Shown: piece after piece, positions 25,820 to 34,282 of the stretch | Numbering within the stretch: the stretch's first letter is position 1 | Layout: every line of letters begins with the position of its first letter | Origin: a virus | DNA length: 50,590 nt | Virus record (IMG/VR): IMGVR_UViG_3300017751_000030 | Coordinates: 1 to 50,590 of that record | Reading direction: 5' to 3' (one strand) | The notes under the pieces: model-generated | What the model was told of the DNA's origin: nothing | What the model saw: the letters and a program-made list of their open reading frames with translations, nothing else | Database searches by the model: none | Program-made: the position numbers and the translations under genes

Positions 25820-26506
25820 TCAAAACTTTATCACATACCGAATTGCGAGATACGGGTTTTCAACATCGATCGCACTAGCATTAGCGGTTAGGTTTGTCTG
25901 GTTGAAAGAGGCAGTTACATTCCCTGCGATGTTATGGGTGTGTGCCCCGTTACCACCGCCGCCGATCGGATTACTTGTTTGCCCACGATTAGCCGATGAA
26001 TTAGTCGACGAAAGAACATACCGTTGGTTCGTGTCGCCCGTCCCGCCGCCAACACGTACTTGTGAGTTAGCGCTGGCGGTACTTACTCCGCTAAGATTGG
26101 TTTCGTTAGAAGCCATGTGGTGCTTATGCGCCTGAATAGGTACATTGGCACTGGCAGTCACATTTATGTTATCCGTCACACTCATGTTACGGGTCGCGGA
26201 TGGGAACGCGATGGTTGGTGTTTGATCGGCCAAAGCGGCGTTATTGTTCGTGCCAAAACCCCTGTTGTTACTCGCACCGATAGGCGCTCTGTCGCTGAAG
26301 TCTGGAAGATTAAACGTATTGACCCCATCACCAGAACCAAAAACCGTTCCGACAATATCAAACAAGTCAGCGTAATCGGTGCGAGAAACAGCATCGCCGT
26401 TGCAATACAAAAAACCAGCCGGGGTGCTCGCCTTAGACCAGGGCATAAGCGTCCCTACCGGAAGGTAGAGAGCCGTGTCGCCTTTAATTTTGGAATAGGT
26501 TCCCAC
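25820..26506 (-). CDS. Tail collar-domain fibre protein (copy 2)
   Basis: A 228-residue paralogue of the gene at 24828: LPVGTLMPWSKASTPAGFLYCNGDAVSRTDYADLF is split by the same spacing, then GDGVNTFNLPDFSDR. The C-terminal half again carries H/N/G-rich segments (IQAHKHHM, GNGAHTHNI) that in such proteins bind metal or form the receptor tip. Two diverged copies suggest that the fibre tip is a heteromer or that one copy is an alternative receptor binder. Confidence 0.8.
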   Translation of the reverse strand: MGTYSKIKGDTALYLPVGTLMPWSKASTPAGFLYCNGDAVSRTDYADLFDIVGTVFGSGDGVNTFNLPDFSDRAPIGASNNRGFGTNNNAALADQTPTIAFPSATRNMSVTDNINVTASANVPIQAHKHHMASNETNLSGVSTASANSQVRVGGGTGDTNQRYVLSSTNSSANRGQTSNPIGGGGNGAHTHNIAGNVTASFNQTNLTANASAIDVENPYLAIRYVIKF

Positions 26507-27217
26507 TTAGACCTCCGTCAAACGCCAGTCAGTGCTCGTGTCATTGTACACTAAAGCAAAAGCTGCATCGTCCGTTGAGACGGTGAGGTCCTCCGTAAGT
26601 CCTTGGATCTTATTTCCGTTCCGCGCCACGGTAATATTGTTCGTAGCGGCATTTCCTAGATCAGTAATCTTGATTGTGTCACCGCGGTTAGGGGAAGCGG
26701 GTAACGTAAGTGTTACCGCCCCACCAGATGTGTTGACGAAGTAGCCTTTACCCTTCACCAGTGTCTCAGCAGAGGTGATGTCTGTGGGATGCCAGATGAA
26801 GCCGCCGTCAGGAGCAACCAACAAATCAACTACGTCAGAGCCAGCACCTGCCCCGGCTAGGTAAAGAACTTTGAAAGACTTTGGATTTACTTCCACCGTC
26901 GTTCCCGTACCTTGCTTAATTGTTTGGATAGCCGAAGAGTCGTTGTGGATGAAGTAAACCTTCTGCACATCGTTCGGGCTGATTGTGATCGTAGCTGCCA
27001 CTGATCCCGTCAACTTCAGAACCGAGCTACGAGCGGGGTCCAATGTTCCTTGTGGAATTGATATCGCAGTTGCCGACGTGGTAATCGCGATTGTAGAAAC
27101 ACCACCAATTGCTTGCTCAAGGATCTCAAAATTTCGGTTTGTGGTAGTGCCCCAAACACCGGCCTGTTCGCCGGTGGAGATCTTCTCAATACCAAGGTTA
27201 CTATACGTAGAAGCCAT
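26507..27217 (-). CDS. Tail fibre-like beta-structured protein
   Basis: A 236-residue protein of T/V/G-rich beta strands. The segment LGIEKISTGEQAGVWGTTTNRNFEILEQAIGG is one I associate with marine phage fibre or baseplate-proximal proteins, and the C-terminus (GDTIKITDLGNAATNNITVARNG) resembles a beta-helix or fibre shaft segment. It abuts the collar protein gene. Likely a virion fibre component; no enzymatic motif. Confidence 0.65.
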   Translation of the reverse strand: MASTYSNLGIEKISTGEQAGVWGTTTNRNFEILEQAIGGVSTIAITTSATAISIPQGTLDPARSSVLKLTGSVAATITISPNDVQKVYFIHNDSSAIQTIKQGTGTTVEVNPKSFKVLYLAGAGAGSDVVDLLVAPDGGFIWHPTDITSAETLVKGKGYFVNTSGGAVTLTLPASPNRGDTIKITDLGNAATNNITVARNGNKIQGLTEDLTVSTDDAAFALVYNDTSTDWRLTEV

Positions 27218-27789
27218 TACAGTCTCACTTCATTCCAGTTGCTGGCCGGCTTATTAATGTCCGACCAAGTGTTCGTTGTGTCTTCATCAACGTCATTATA
27301 CACTGGTTCTTGATCTTGACCAGTGTTTACAAGTCCCCACACGGTTACTGGGCCGGCGATGCCCGAGGCTTGAACACCGGTAAGTTTGTAGATGGTCGCC
27401 TGGTTTACAGTGCCAAGACCAGTTGTTGCGCTCAAACCAACAACCGACGTGTTCGCATCGGCAGTGATTACTTCTTCGCCCAAGGCGCTGGTAGCTGCGC
27501 CCAGTGTAAGAGCAGCATCAACACCGGCGCCTTCGATAATCGAAACGTTGTTCACGGTTCCTGTGGCAGCAGCCAAGCTTATTAAAACGTTCGCAGCCGC
27601 AGAAACAGTGACACTGCCTGGGGTCGTAGTGGCTGTGTTTCCGAAAACAGGGTGAAAGTTTTCCAACGCCACTGCGACGGAGCTCACGGAACCCGTTGCT
27701 ACAAGACCAGCAGGAACAATTTTTACGTCCGGGGAGATCCCCAAACCAGAAAACGTGGCTTGCGAAAATGTAGTATTAGAAAATGCCAT
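27217..27789 (-). CDS. Small fibre-like structural protein
   Basis: A 190-residue protein of A/V/T/G-rich sequence with few charges until the C-terminal 30 residues. The N-terminus (SNTTFSQATFSGLGIS) and repeated short strands fit a fibre or decoration protein. The end carries NTWSDINKPASNWNEV, a tail segment common in marine phage virion proteins. Role inferred from context; it overlaps the next gene by one base. Confidence 0.6.
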   Translation of the reverse strand: MAFSNTTFSQATFSGLGISPDVKIVPAGLVATGSVSSVAVALENFHPVFGNTATTTPGSVTVSAAANVLISLAAATGTVNNVSIIEGAGVDAALTLGAATSALGEEVITADANTSVVGLSATTGLGTVNQATIYKLTGVQASGIAGPVTVWGLVNTGQDQEPVYNDVDEDTTNTWSDINKPASNWNEVRL

Positions 27790-27795
27790 GCTCGA

Positions 27796-28341
27796 TTATA
27801 CCAGAGCGGGGCCGTTCAGCCAAGTCACCAATGTATAACGTGTGCCTCTGGTTACTGGTGTTACGCGGTGTTGGTGCCAAGAAGGAAAAACTAAAACAGT
27901 ACCGCGTTTACGAAGCTCCGGCACGGACTCAGTTTCCTGTGTTATTTTCTTGAACTCAAAATCACCACCTTCGTAGTCTTCTGTATCAGAAAGCTGAACA
28001 ACAATACTAAGCTTACGCATACCGTCTGCACATTTCTCAGTGTCTGTGTGGAAGTCGTACTTCTGATCAAGGCCGTACTCCGTAAACTGGATCAATTCAC
28101 ATTTTTCTAGCTTAAAATTCCACGCAACACTGTTCGCCATGTGGCCATATCCAGAAACCATGTTTATTAGCCAGTTATAGTTTAACCAACGTATTGTAGA
28201 GTCTCGAAGGGTTTTCCTAATCCGGCCACCCGCCGTACCTTCTTCAGGCTCTTCCAACAACGCTTCTTCAATTATACTGTCGCACAAACTATCAGGTAGC
28301 TCGGCCTCCCAGCACCACCACAAGGGGTCTGTTGATATCAC
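27796..28341 (-). CDS. Prolyl-4-hydroxylase-like 2OG-Fe(II) oxygenase
   Basis: A 181-residue enzyme of the PKHD/prolyl-4-hydroxylase type. The iron triad is H98-x-D100 (YDFHTDTE) and H158 (HQHRVTPV), with R168 (RGTRYT) positioned for 2-oxoglutarate. The strands LSIVVQLSD and GGDFEFKK complete the jelly roll. It is embedded among fibre genes, overlapping the gene upstream (ATGA), so its substrate may be a virion protein. The collagen-like Gly-rich fibre encoded about 2 kb away has prolines at the position that collagen hydroxylases modify, which makes it a candidate target. Modification of a host molecule is equally open. Confidence 0.8.
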   Translation of the reverse strand: MISTDPLWWCWEAELPDSLCDSIIEEALLEEPEEGTAGGRIRKTLRDSTIRWLNYNWLINMVSGYGHMANSVAWNFKLEKCELIQFTEYGLDQKYDFHTDTEKCADGMRKLSIVVQLSDTEDYEGGDFEFKKITQETESVPELRKRGTVLVFPSWHQHRVTPVTRGTRYTLVTWLNGPALV

Positions 28342-29126
28342 TTAACAGCTTTCAAGGCACGACAAGCCACGCCTCCGGCCACCTCCCCAGAAAGTGTCGG
28401 CGATGTCAGGGTGTATGGTACGAGCTTATCTAATCTCTTCCCGTTGTCTAGAATCACATCTTCGCTAAACAGGACCTTCATATGTTCACTATCCTTGTCG
28501 AAAGAAAAGTGTTGCCCCGCCGGGAGGTATCTGAAATAAGTGTCCCAATATGCCGAGTTATTGGTGCCGTCGAGGGATGTAAAGCACACAAACAATGTGT
28601 CGTCCTCAAACTCGATACGAGAGTGAGAGTTGTCCAAAGTCCACTCAGCCATTGGGAAAGGACTCCAGTACTCATGCTTGGTAGCCTCGTCCCACCCAGG
28701 AACCTCCAATGTTAATGTTCTTGGGGAGACTTGATCATCGTAGATCATCGTACTAAAGGCTTGCTTAGGATTCGGGTTATCAGAGTCCTCACATAAATTA
28801 AACCATAAAGAGTTTCTTTCCGGGGCAACTTCTTGAACCATGTGGTAGAAGTTCCAGATGTGATCAACTGTCACGTCGTCGTCTAGGTTGAACCGTTGGG
28901 TAACGGTGCCGCCCTCTAGAAGGAGCCATAAACCGTTGCCCTGTACCACTCCAGGATAACGAGGATGCGGCTTGGGATCGACGGTCATCATATCCTCTTT
29001 TAAAGTTCTTTCTGCGAAGGCGTTTGAACCGTCGGCTAAGTTCTCAGTGCGGCCTACGCCTACGCTAATGCTGTCGTCGAACTTACGCCCGCTTAACCAC
29101 CGGATACCTTTAAATGTTGAAGCCAT
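28338..29126 (-). CDS. Hypothetical fibre-cluster protein
   Basis: A 262-residue protein of unknown function. It begins MASTFKGIRWLSGRKFDDS, similar in style to fibre proteins nearby, and continues with a globular aromatic-rich domain (NGLWLLLEGGTVTQRFN, YWSPFPMAEWTLD, YFRYLPAGQHF) that could be a jelly-roll. It lies between the hydroxylase and a small protein. Receptor-binding or structural role is inferred only from place. Confidence 0.6.
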   Translation of the reverse strand: MASTFKGIRWLSGRKFDDSISVGVGRTENLADGSNAFAERTLKEDMMTVDPKPHPRYPGVVQGNGLWLLLEGGTVTQRFNLDDDVTVDHIWNFYHMVQEVAPERNSLWFNLCEDSDNPNPKQAFSTMIYDDQVSPRTLTLEVPGWDEATKHEYWSPFPMAEWTLDNSHSRIEFEDDTLFVCFTSLDGTNNSAYWDTYFRYLPAGQHFSFDKDSEHMKVLFSEDVILDNGKRLDKLVPYTLTSPTLSGEVAGGVACRALKAVK

Positions 29127-29473
29127 TATAGTTCCTCTGTTGTTTGGTCGGGTAGGTTATTCGCCCCAGCAAATGAAGCATTAAAGCTTTCGCCGTCCTC
29201 GTACTTTATTGTAAGGTCTGCCTTAGCCATACCGCTAGAGCCGACCAAGTTACGGGCATCACTTACAGTGGGTCTAGGCATGTTAGCTTCTTTAACGGCG
29301 AGCGCTGCCGCGTTAGAAACAGCTTCTAGAGTTTCCGATGTGTTGATCCTGCCGTCTTGGTCAAAGGTTACGGGAACAAAAACCGTCCCGGTTCGCCCTC
29401 CTCCGGACCACTCAACAAGATACTCGCCTGTCGCATCCTCGAAGTCTACAATAATGTAACTGCTGTCGCTCAT
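29126..29473 (-). CDS. Small hypothetical fibre-cluster protein
   Basis: A 115-residue acidic protein (from MSDSSYIIVDF) with beta-strand character (GEYLVEWSGGGRTGTVFVPVTF) and a Ala-rich helix. The chosen ATG overlaps the upstream stop as ATGA; a longer reading adds four residues. No recognised family. Confidence 0.6.
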   Translation of the reverse strand: MSDSSYIIVDFEDATGEYLVEWSGGGRTGTVFVPVTFDQDGRINTSETLEAVSNAAALAVKEANMPRPTVSDARNLVGSSGMAKADLTIKYEDGESFNASFAGANNLPDQTTEEL

Positions 29474-30156
29474 TTCTTCACCCACATAGTGTCTCTATAC
29501 AAACTGTTTTTACTGCTGCGTTTGCGCCGCGTAAAATCCAGCTTCTCTAACTCTTTCTCACTCATCGCACGAATCTCTGCTTTCTTTTCGAAATCGCGCT
29601 TGAACGGGATCACCTGAACAATAGGCTCTCCACGCGGTATCATTATACTTCCTTCTGTCGGTGTAAGAAAGCCAGGGAAGTTGATGAACTCAAAGTATTT
29701 ATCAGTGTCCACGATACCCGAAATTGCCTCAAAGTATTTCAACTCACGGTTTACGGGCGGGACAAACATGCACGACCAGCCGGGCGGAGTTGTTATCTGC
29801 CAGTAGTTTATAAACTTGAGAGGAGGCTTCGGTATCCCAGGATGCCCTGTTATCTGAGCGTGGCTATGCTCTTCAAACACTGGTTCAGTAAAATCCGTGT
29901 TCCAAGAAACATTCGCACCACCGTCTCGAATATCGATGTAGATATCAGCGGGCGCACCGATTAACCAACCAGTTTGCAAAATATCAATAAAGGGAGGGCA
30001 TCGTTTGATTGTTTTTGATTGCTTGCTTTCCGAGTGAAACGGCTTCAAGCGTTTGAACCACTCAGGCATTACTGTTCTTGCGGGAACAGGGTCAGGGATA
30101 ACATCCTTTAAGTTAGGGTAAGTTGTAAAGGTTATCTTCGGGTCTCTTTTAAACAT
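29470..30156 (-). CDS. DUF6065-like protein
   Basis: A 228-residue protein matching, from memory, a family of unknown function common in marine phages: KRCPPFIDILQTGW, HAQITGHPG, FINYWQITTPPGWSCMF, SGIVDTDKYFEFINFPGF and GEPIVQVIPFKRDF appear in the expected order. The ending is basic (RRKRSSKN). The ATG at 30156 overlaps the preceding TAA (TAATG). In cyanophages such proteins occur beside 2OG oxygenases and fibre genes, as here, but the reaction, if any, is unknown. Confidence 0.7.
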   Translation of the reverse strand: MFKRDPKITFTTYPNLKDVIPDPVPARTVMPEWFKRLKPFHSESKQSKTIKRCPPFIDILQTGWLIGAPADIYIDIRDGGANVSWNTDFTEPVFEEHSHAQITGHPGIPKPPLKFINYWQITTPPGWSCMFVPPVNRELKYFEAISGIVDTDKYFEFINFPGFLTPTEGSIMIPRGEPIVQVIPFKRDFEKKAEIRAMSEKELEKLDFTRRKRSSKNSLYRDTMWVKK

Positions 30157-31568
30157 TATTGCCTCGTCCAATTAACTGTAACAGCACCTCCAGACCCAAC
30201 ATTAACCGCTACAGCTTGTTGAGCCGTGTTTATTGTTACAGTATTTGATACGTTACTACCAGCACTTCCTGCGTTACCCGCAGCCCCCGCACTACCGCTT
30301 GCGCCCGGATTACCGGAAGTAGCATTACCAACGCTACCGGCCGAACCCGCTGAGCCAGCGTTACCGCTTGCACCGGCATTCGCACCAGACCCGTTACTAC
30401 CGGCCCCGCCAGTGTTACCAGAGCTACCGGCCCCGCCAGCGTTGCCGCCGGCACCGGTGTTCGGGCGACCACCACGGCCCCCGGTACCACCGACTTCAGG
30501 TCCTGAGTAAGTGCCGCCGGCCCCGCCGTTGCCAAAGTTAGCGTTGAGGTTACCGTCGGGCGATCCGATATTACCGGTGGCACCGTGGACGGTGAGGCCA
30601 TTCGATATTCCCCCGCCGTTACCGCCACCACCACGGCTACCGCCAGCACCGCCATTACCACGTGCCCCACCCGTGCCTGGGTTACCTGCACCGCCTGGGT
30701 TGCCGGGGTTACCCGCATTGCCTCCAGCTCCAGCGCCACCGTTATTACCTGGATTACCGCTGTTACCTGGATTACCGCTGCCGCCCGTGCCGCCAGCACC
30801 GCCAGCACCGCCAGCACCGCCCGTGCCCTTCGCACCGCCAGCAGCGCTCACAAAAGAACCAAAAACAGTGGCTACACCGTCATTACCGTCTGTGCCAGCA
30901 TTGCCAGCATTACCCGGAGTCCCGTCTGTACCAGCCGTTGCCGACCCTCCAGCGCCACCCGCCGTTGCCCCTGTGCCAGCACTGCCAGCGTTACCATTGG
31001 CTCCAGCATTACCCGGATTACCTGCCGACCCTGAGTTAAAACTACCAGGATTACCGACCCCTCCTGTGTTACCATTAGCGCCAGCACCGCCCGCATTACC
31101 GGCACTGCGTGGGAGGGCACCGTTGCCGCCGTTACCACGTGCACCACCGCCCGCATTACCGGGGCTACCGGGATTGCCAGCGCTCGCAATTTTAAAGAAA
31201 TTTCCGCCGCCACCGCCGCCACCGCCACCGCCGCCGGTACCAGCGTTACCGCTGTTTCCTGGGTTACCGGAATTACCATTACCACCGCCACCACCGTTGC
31301 CAGCGCCACCGTTGTTTCCCGGGTTACCGGAAGTACCAGTGTTGCCAGCACCGCCCGCGGCACCAGCGTTACCACCGGTACCAGCGTTACCAGCTGAGCC
31401 ATCGTTACCAACAGCCCCACCAGCACCCGGCGTACCTGTCCCACCCGTAGCGTTTACAGTAACTTTGTGGACACCGGGAGGTAGATTAAAAGTGCCATCC
31501 GCGCTAAAGCTCTCGCTGCCTCCTGGGAACAGCGGGTCATACCGTGTGGCGGTACCTACGGAGGGCAT
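30156..31568 (-). CDS. Glycine-rich collagen-like fibre/adhesin
   Basis: A 470-residue protein. A short beta N-terminus (FSADGTFNLPPGVHKVTVNATGG) is followed by about 400 residues in which nearly every third residue is glycine (G-x-y, rich in GNA, GNP, GGA, GTG), then a beta C-terminus (TINTAQQAVAVNVGSGG). About a dozen prolines fall at the y position. Such sequence forms either a collagen-like triple helix or a polyglycine-II sandwich as in phage S16-type adhesins. Short breaks (NFFKIAS, VATVFGSFVS, NGLTVHGATG) may be loops or receptor-contact tips. Confidence 0.75.
   Translation of the reverse strand: MPSVGTATRYDPLFPGGSESFSADGTFNLPPGVHKVTVNATGGTGTPGAGGAVGNDGSAGNAGTGGNAGAAGGAGNTGTSGNPGNNGGAGNGGGGGNGNSGNPGNSGNAGTGGGGGGGGGGGNFFKIASAGNPGSPGNAGGGARGNGGNGALPRSAGNAGGAGANGNTGGVGNPGSFNSGSAGNPGNAGANGNAGSAGTGATAGGAGGSATAGTDGTPGNAGNAGTDGNDGVATVFGSFVSAAGGAKGTGGAGGAGGAGGTGGSGNPGNSGNPGNNGGAGAGGNAGNPGNPGGAGNPGTGGARGNGGAGGSRGGGGNGGGISNGLTVHGATGNIGSPDGNLNANFGNGGAGGTYSGPEVGGTGGRGGRPNTGAGGNAGGAGSSGNTGGAGSNGSGANAGASGNAGSAGSAGSVGNATSGNPGASGSAGAAGNAGSAGSNVSNTVTINTAQQAVAVNVGSGGAVTVNWTRQ
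30258..31448. repeat. Long G-x-y codon repeat region
   Basis: Nearly 1.2 kb coding for glycine at every third residue. On the + strand the same DNA reads as imperfect repeats of GCC/ACC-rich triplets and opens long antisense proline-rich frames, which are an artefact of the repeat. Register slips occur at runs of Gly codons such as the ten-Gly stretch near 31210-31240. Confidence 0.9.
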
Positions 31569-31894
31569 TAGCTTACCTGTTCAGCAAGCGTGGCAAAATC
31601 AGCAGGGAGGTCACTGCTCTGAACCGCGTACCAAGATTTAGTGTATTTATCACTTCCATCATCCGATTCCCAGATTACACGATCATATGTAAGAACCGGA
31701 GAGTTAGTAAAGATGACAGGGTTACCGTTGCCATCATCATACCAAGTAGAAAGAGCGCGAAGGTCGTCCAACGGGTCAGTGTAATCCAGATTAGTGTATG
31801 CAACATTGTTTTGATCAAGCCACTGACGAAACTGTGCCGACGCATCCTGACCGACCTTTGCATGGAGATGAATATTTTCAAATCTGATTGTCAT
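31568..31894 (-). CDS. Small hypothetical fibre-cluster protein
   Basis: A 108-residue protein with an initial helical part (ASAQFRQWLDQNNVAYTNLDY) followed by VIFTNSPVLTYDRVIWESDD and KSWYAVQSSD. I have seen similar short proteins beside marine phage fibre genes but know no function. Overlaps the Gly-rich gene by one base, so both are probably made together; an assembly chaperone for the fibre is possible. Confidence 0.65.
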   Translation of the reverse strand: MTIRFENIHLHAKVGQDASAQFRQWLDQNNVAYTNLDYTDPLDDLRALSTWYDDGNGNPVIFTNSPVLTYDRVIWESDDGSDKYTKSWYAVQSSDLPADFATLAEQVS

Positions 31895-31895
31895 C

Positions 31896-32612
31896 TTACG
31901 CCTCGTAAAAAGATAAGCTTACGTAAATGTTTGTGTCACCCTTGGACAGCAGTGCTGTGTAAATCGTCGTCTTGTTAGCCGTCGAGTTCACAGCAGGCTG
32001 CGTAGAAGAGTTGTTGTATATTATACTATACCCACTCGGTGCCGCCAAAGTGAAGGTGCGCCCCCCTGTTCCGTCTTGCAGAGCAATCACGGTTACCGCG
32101 CGGATACTACTTGTGATCAGGTCGTCAGTAGTTGGAAGTGTAATCGTTGTGTCGCCAGTGAGCGTGTACTTAGCATTTAACTGAATATCAGGGAAAGTAA
32201 GCGCCCCCGTAGCAGCACTAACAGAAAATAGATTTTCTTCGGTGCCGTGAAACTGGAGGTTTTTCGTGACGAGGCCTTCGCCATCAAAAGCACCGCTCTC
32301 GTTTTTGTAGATAGAGCGTTCAGCGGGCATCGAACAGAAAACTGTTTTTGTGCCAGCGCCCCAGGAAACTTTCGAACCACTGTTCGAGCTCTCTAAGACA
32401 GTGTCACGTGAAAGTGTTGTACCAGAAGACAGGTAGGTGCCGATGCCCACTTCAAAGTCTACATCGTCTGTAATCACATAATAGGTCTTATTCGTGTTTC
32501 CGATAGCAGCAAAGGACTGAAAGCCTGTTTCTGCACCAGCTAGCGTTAACGTACCTGTACCCGTAGTGGTAGTGGTCTCTTTTACACGATCCTTAACAAC
32601 AGGAACTACCAT
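31896..32612 (-). CDS. Tail fibre shaft-type protein
   Basis: A 238-residue protein with the segment VKDRVKETTTTTGTGTLTLAGAETGFQSF, followed by GTYLSSGTTLSRDTVL and SNSGSKVSWGAGTKTVF, a pattern found in many phages at the N-terminus of tail fibre or needle proteins. The C-terminal half is T/S/A-rich beta sequence (TLTGDTTITLPTTDDL). A virion fibre component with no enzyme motif. Confidence 0.7.
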   Translation of the reverse strand: MVVPVVKDRVKETTTTTGTGTLTLAGAETGFQSFAAIGNTNKTYYVITDDVDFEVGIGTYLSSGTTLSRDTVLESSNSGSKVSWGAGTKTVFCSMPAERSIYKNESGAFDGEGLVTKNLQFHGTEENLFSVSAATGALTFPDIQLNAKYTLTGDTTITLPTTDDLITSSIRAVTVIALQDGTGGRTFTLAAPSGYSIIYNNSSTQPAVNSTANKTTIYTALLSKGDTNIYVSLSFYEA

Positions 32613-32620
32613 ATCCGCAC

Positions 32621-33055
32621 CTACGCAATACGGATGATGGCGTTAGATGCGTCCGGAGTCGGGAACTGAATAGTGAAGTCACCGTTGGTTGACGTTTTGT
32701 CGCCACCAAAATCTAGAGCACAAACCGCCTTGTTAGATTTACTGGAGTTATAAATAAGACAACCCCGCGCTGTAATGGTGGAGGACGGGAACGTCAGGTC
32801 AACGAAGTCTGTAAAGGCTGTTGTACCAGACGAGGTTGGAGCAACGTTTGTTAAAGCGGAGCCCCCAGCAGTATACCCTGCTCCAGAAACTTCGCCTATA
32901 CCACTACTAGCATAAGCAGTCGTGAGGGGACCGATGGACGAGGTACTGTCGTGGAGAGACAGTTTAAACGTGTCACCGCCCGAGGCTGAAAAATCATGTG
33001 TCGCCGTCAATAGTTCTGTTTTGAACGATGTAGCCATCGCTTGTGAAATAGTCAT
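32621..33055 (-). CDS. Small tail structural protein
   Basis: A 144-residue beta-rich protein (SQAMATSFKTELL, DTFKLSLHDSTSS, ARGCLIYNSSKSNKAVCALDFG) of a type common in marine and lambda-like phage tail regions; function unproven. I use the ATG at 33055, which overlaps the upstream TGA and has AGGAGA 5 nt upstream, instead of the GTG one codon earlier. Confidence 0.65.
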   Translation of the reverse strand: MTISQAMATSFKTELLTATHDFSASGGDTFKLSLHDSTSSIGPLTTAYASSGIGEVSGAGYTAGGSALTNVAPTSSGTTAFTDFVDLTFPSSTITARGCLIYNSSKSNKAVCALDFGGDKTSTNGDFTIQFPTPDASNAIIRIA

Positions 33056-33348
33056 CACATTCTCCTAATAAGTTCAGCGACCTCGGCATGGCCGTTATCG
33101 CGTAAGACATTATACATGGTTGTGCGGTCGCTGTTAACCGCTTCTTTCATATAGTGAACCAACAGCGGCCGGATAGTGTTTTTAAAAGCATAAGCTTGGT
33201 CCCGGATCGCGGGGGGCGCATCCTCTGAAATACTAATAAGGCGCGCCAAGCAATGTTCAACGATTTCTTCGGGACGACGGCCCCTATGTTCTGTGGTCGT
33301 TACGGACACGACCGGGGTGGTCGGAAGGTTTAAACCTACTTCAAGCAT
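33055..33348 (-). CDS. Small conserved phage protein, tail-neck region
   Basis: A 97-residue helical protein with a disordered start and a core that includes RRPEEIVEHCLARLISISEDAPP, AYAFKNTIRPLLVHYMKEA and DRTTMYNVLRDNGHAEVAEL. I recognise this pattern from several marine phages in the same place, between adaptor and tail genes. Function unknown. Coupled to both neighbours. Confidence 0.7.
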   Translation of the reverse strand: MLEVGLNLPTTPVVSVTTTEHRGRRPEEIVEHCLARLISISEDAPPAIRDQAYAFKNTIRPLLVHYMKEAVNSDRTTMYNVLRDNGHAEVAELIRRM

Positions 33349-33995
33349 TATGTTCTGCCTCTACGTACAAGACCACTGCTATATGCGTCACCGGTCTCTT
33401 TTGCTTCACCAAGGTCTTTGAGGCGAGTGACCGCTTCGTTGAACTTTGCGTCGTAGTTCTGGATCACATCCGGCTCACCCTTCATAAAAGTGTAAGCCTC
33501 GATCAAAGACCCATACAACATAGCGAATGGTGCCTTATCACTCAACCATGTTTTCGCAGAATCTGCACCAGTTGTTATGCTGTTCGGACGATAGAAGTAA
33601 TGAAGCTCGATTGCGTAAGCAGCATCCGGAGTAGGGGAAACAATGTAATTATCCTGGTCGAACGGAGCATAGTACTTGGGGAGACCTTGCGTCGAAGCAT
33701 TCGGATTGTAGTCCTCGATGAAGCTGACATCCTTGTGCTGCAAGAAAGACTTGTTGCTCGCGCTGGTTACAGAAAGAGAATATGAAGACAAGTAGTCGTC
33801 AGGTAGAGCCAGGTACTGGTTACCAGTAACAAACGAACTGGTCGCGTTGCGGCGGAAGAAGGAAAGCTGTACATTCTTCAGGATACGCTCTTCGCAGTTG
33901 CGGATAAACACAGGGAGGTTAGCAACAAAAGTTGTCTCCTCGTTCTCCGTGTAATCCTTAATAGCTTCTTTAAGTTCGCTGTATGTAAAACTCAT
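33348..33995 (-). CDS. Head-tail adaptor/neck protein
   Basis: A 215-residue protein with features of phage adaptor proteins: helical N-terminus (YSELKEAIKDYTENEETTFVANLP), IRNCEERILKNVQ, then a beta region (NQYLALPDDYLSSYSLSV, ELHYFYRPNSI) and a helical end. These sit under the portal and join it to the tail. Position next to a second adaptor-type gene supports this. A role as a tail tubular protein is the alternative. Confidence 0.65.
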   Translation of the reverse strand: MSFTYSELKEAIKDYTENEETTFVANLPVFIRNCEERILKNVQLSFFRRNATSSFVTGNQYLALPDDYLSSYSLSVTSASNKSFLQHKDVSFIEDYNPNASTQGLPKYYAPFDQDNYIVSPTPDAAYAIELHYFYRPNSITTGADSAKTWLSDKAPFAMLYGSLIEAYTFMKGEPDVIQNYDAKFNEAVTRLKDLGEAKETGDAYSSGLVRRGRT

Positions 33996-34282
33996 GATGT
34001 GGTCACCTTAACTGTGCCGACTTGACCCTGTGATTCAAGGTTCAGTCCGCCTACTGGCTTAAAGCCGAAATATGTATCAACGTGTGGGTCCGGGCGCGGG
34101 GTGCGTAAAGCCTGCGGATCTCGAACATTGCGTGGTGGAGTAAGCTGCGGATGCTTAGGCTCCCACTCGTCTGGACCAACAAGCAGGCCGTTCCACTCGC
34201 GCTTCATTTCGCTCAAGCGGTACCGGAACCCAGACCGGTCCGAAACACCATATGCTTTTTTGCCTGCTGCGAAACGTGCCAT
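33992..34282 (-). CDS. Small conserved virion-region protein
   Basis: A 96-residue basic protein with few hydrophobic segments. SDRSGFRYRLSEMKREWNGLLVGPDEWEPKHPQL is a pattern common in marine phages in this position. Function unknown; it overlaps both neighbours (4 nt and 1 nt), lying between two adaptor-type genes. Confidence 0.7.
   Translation of the reverse strand: MARFAAGKKAYGVSDRSGFRYRLSEMKREWNGLLVGPDEWEPKHPQLTPPRNVRDPQALRTPRPDPHVDTYFGFKPVGGLNLESQGQVGTVKVTTS

Noticed and set aside
30511-31641. Long + strand proline-rich open frame (376 codons) and other antisense frames
   Set aside because: It is the complement of the glycine codon repeat (GGN read backwards gives CCN) and lacks a ribosome binding site; the - strand frame fits the operon by TAATG overlaps.
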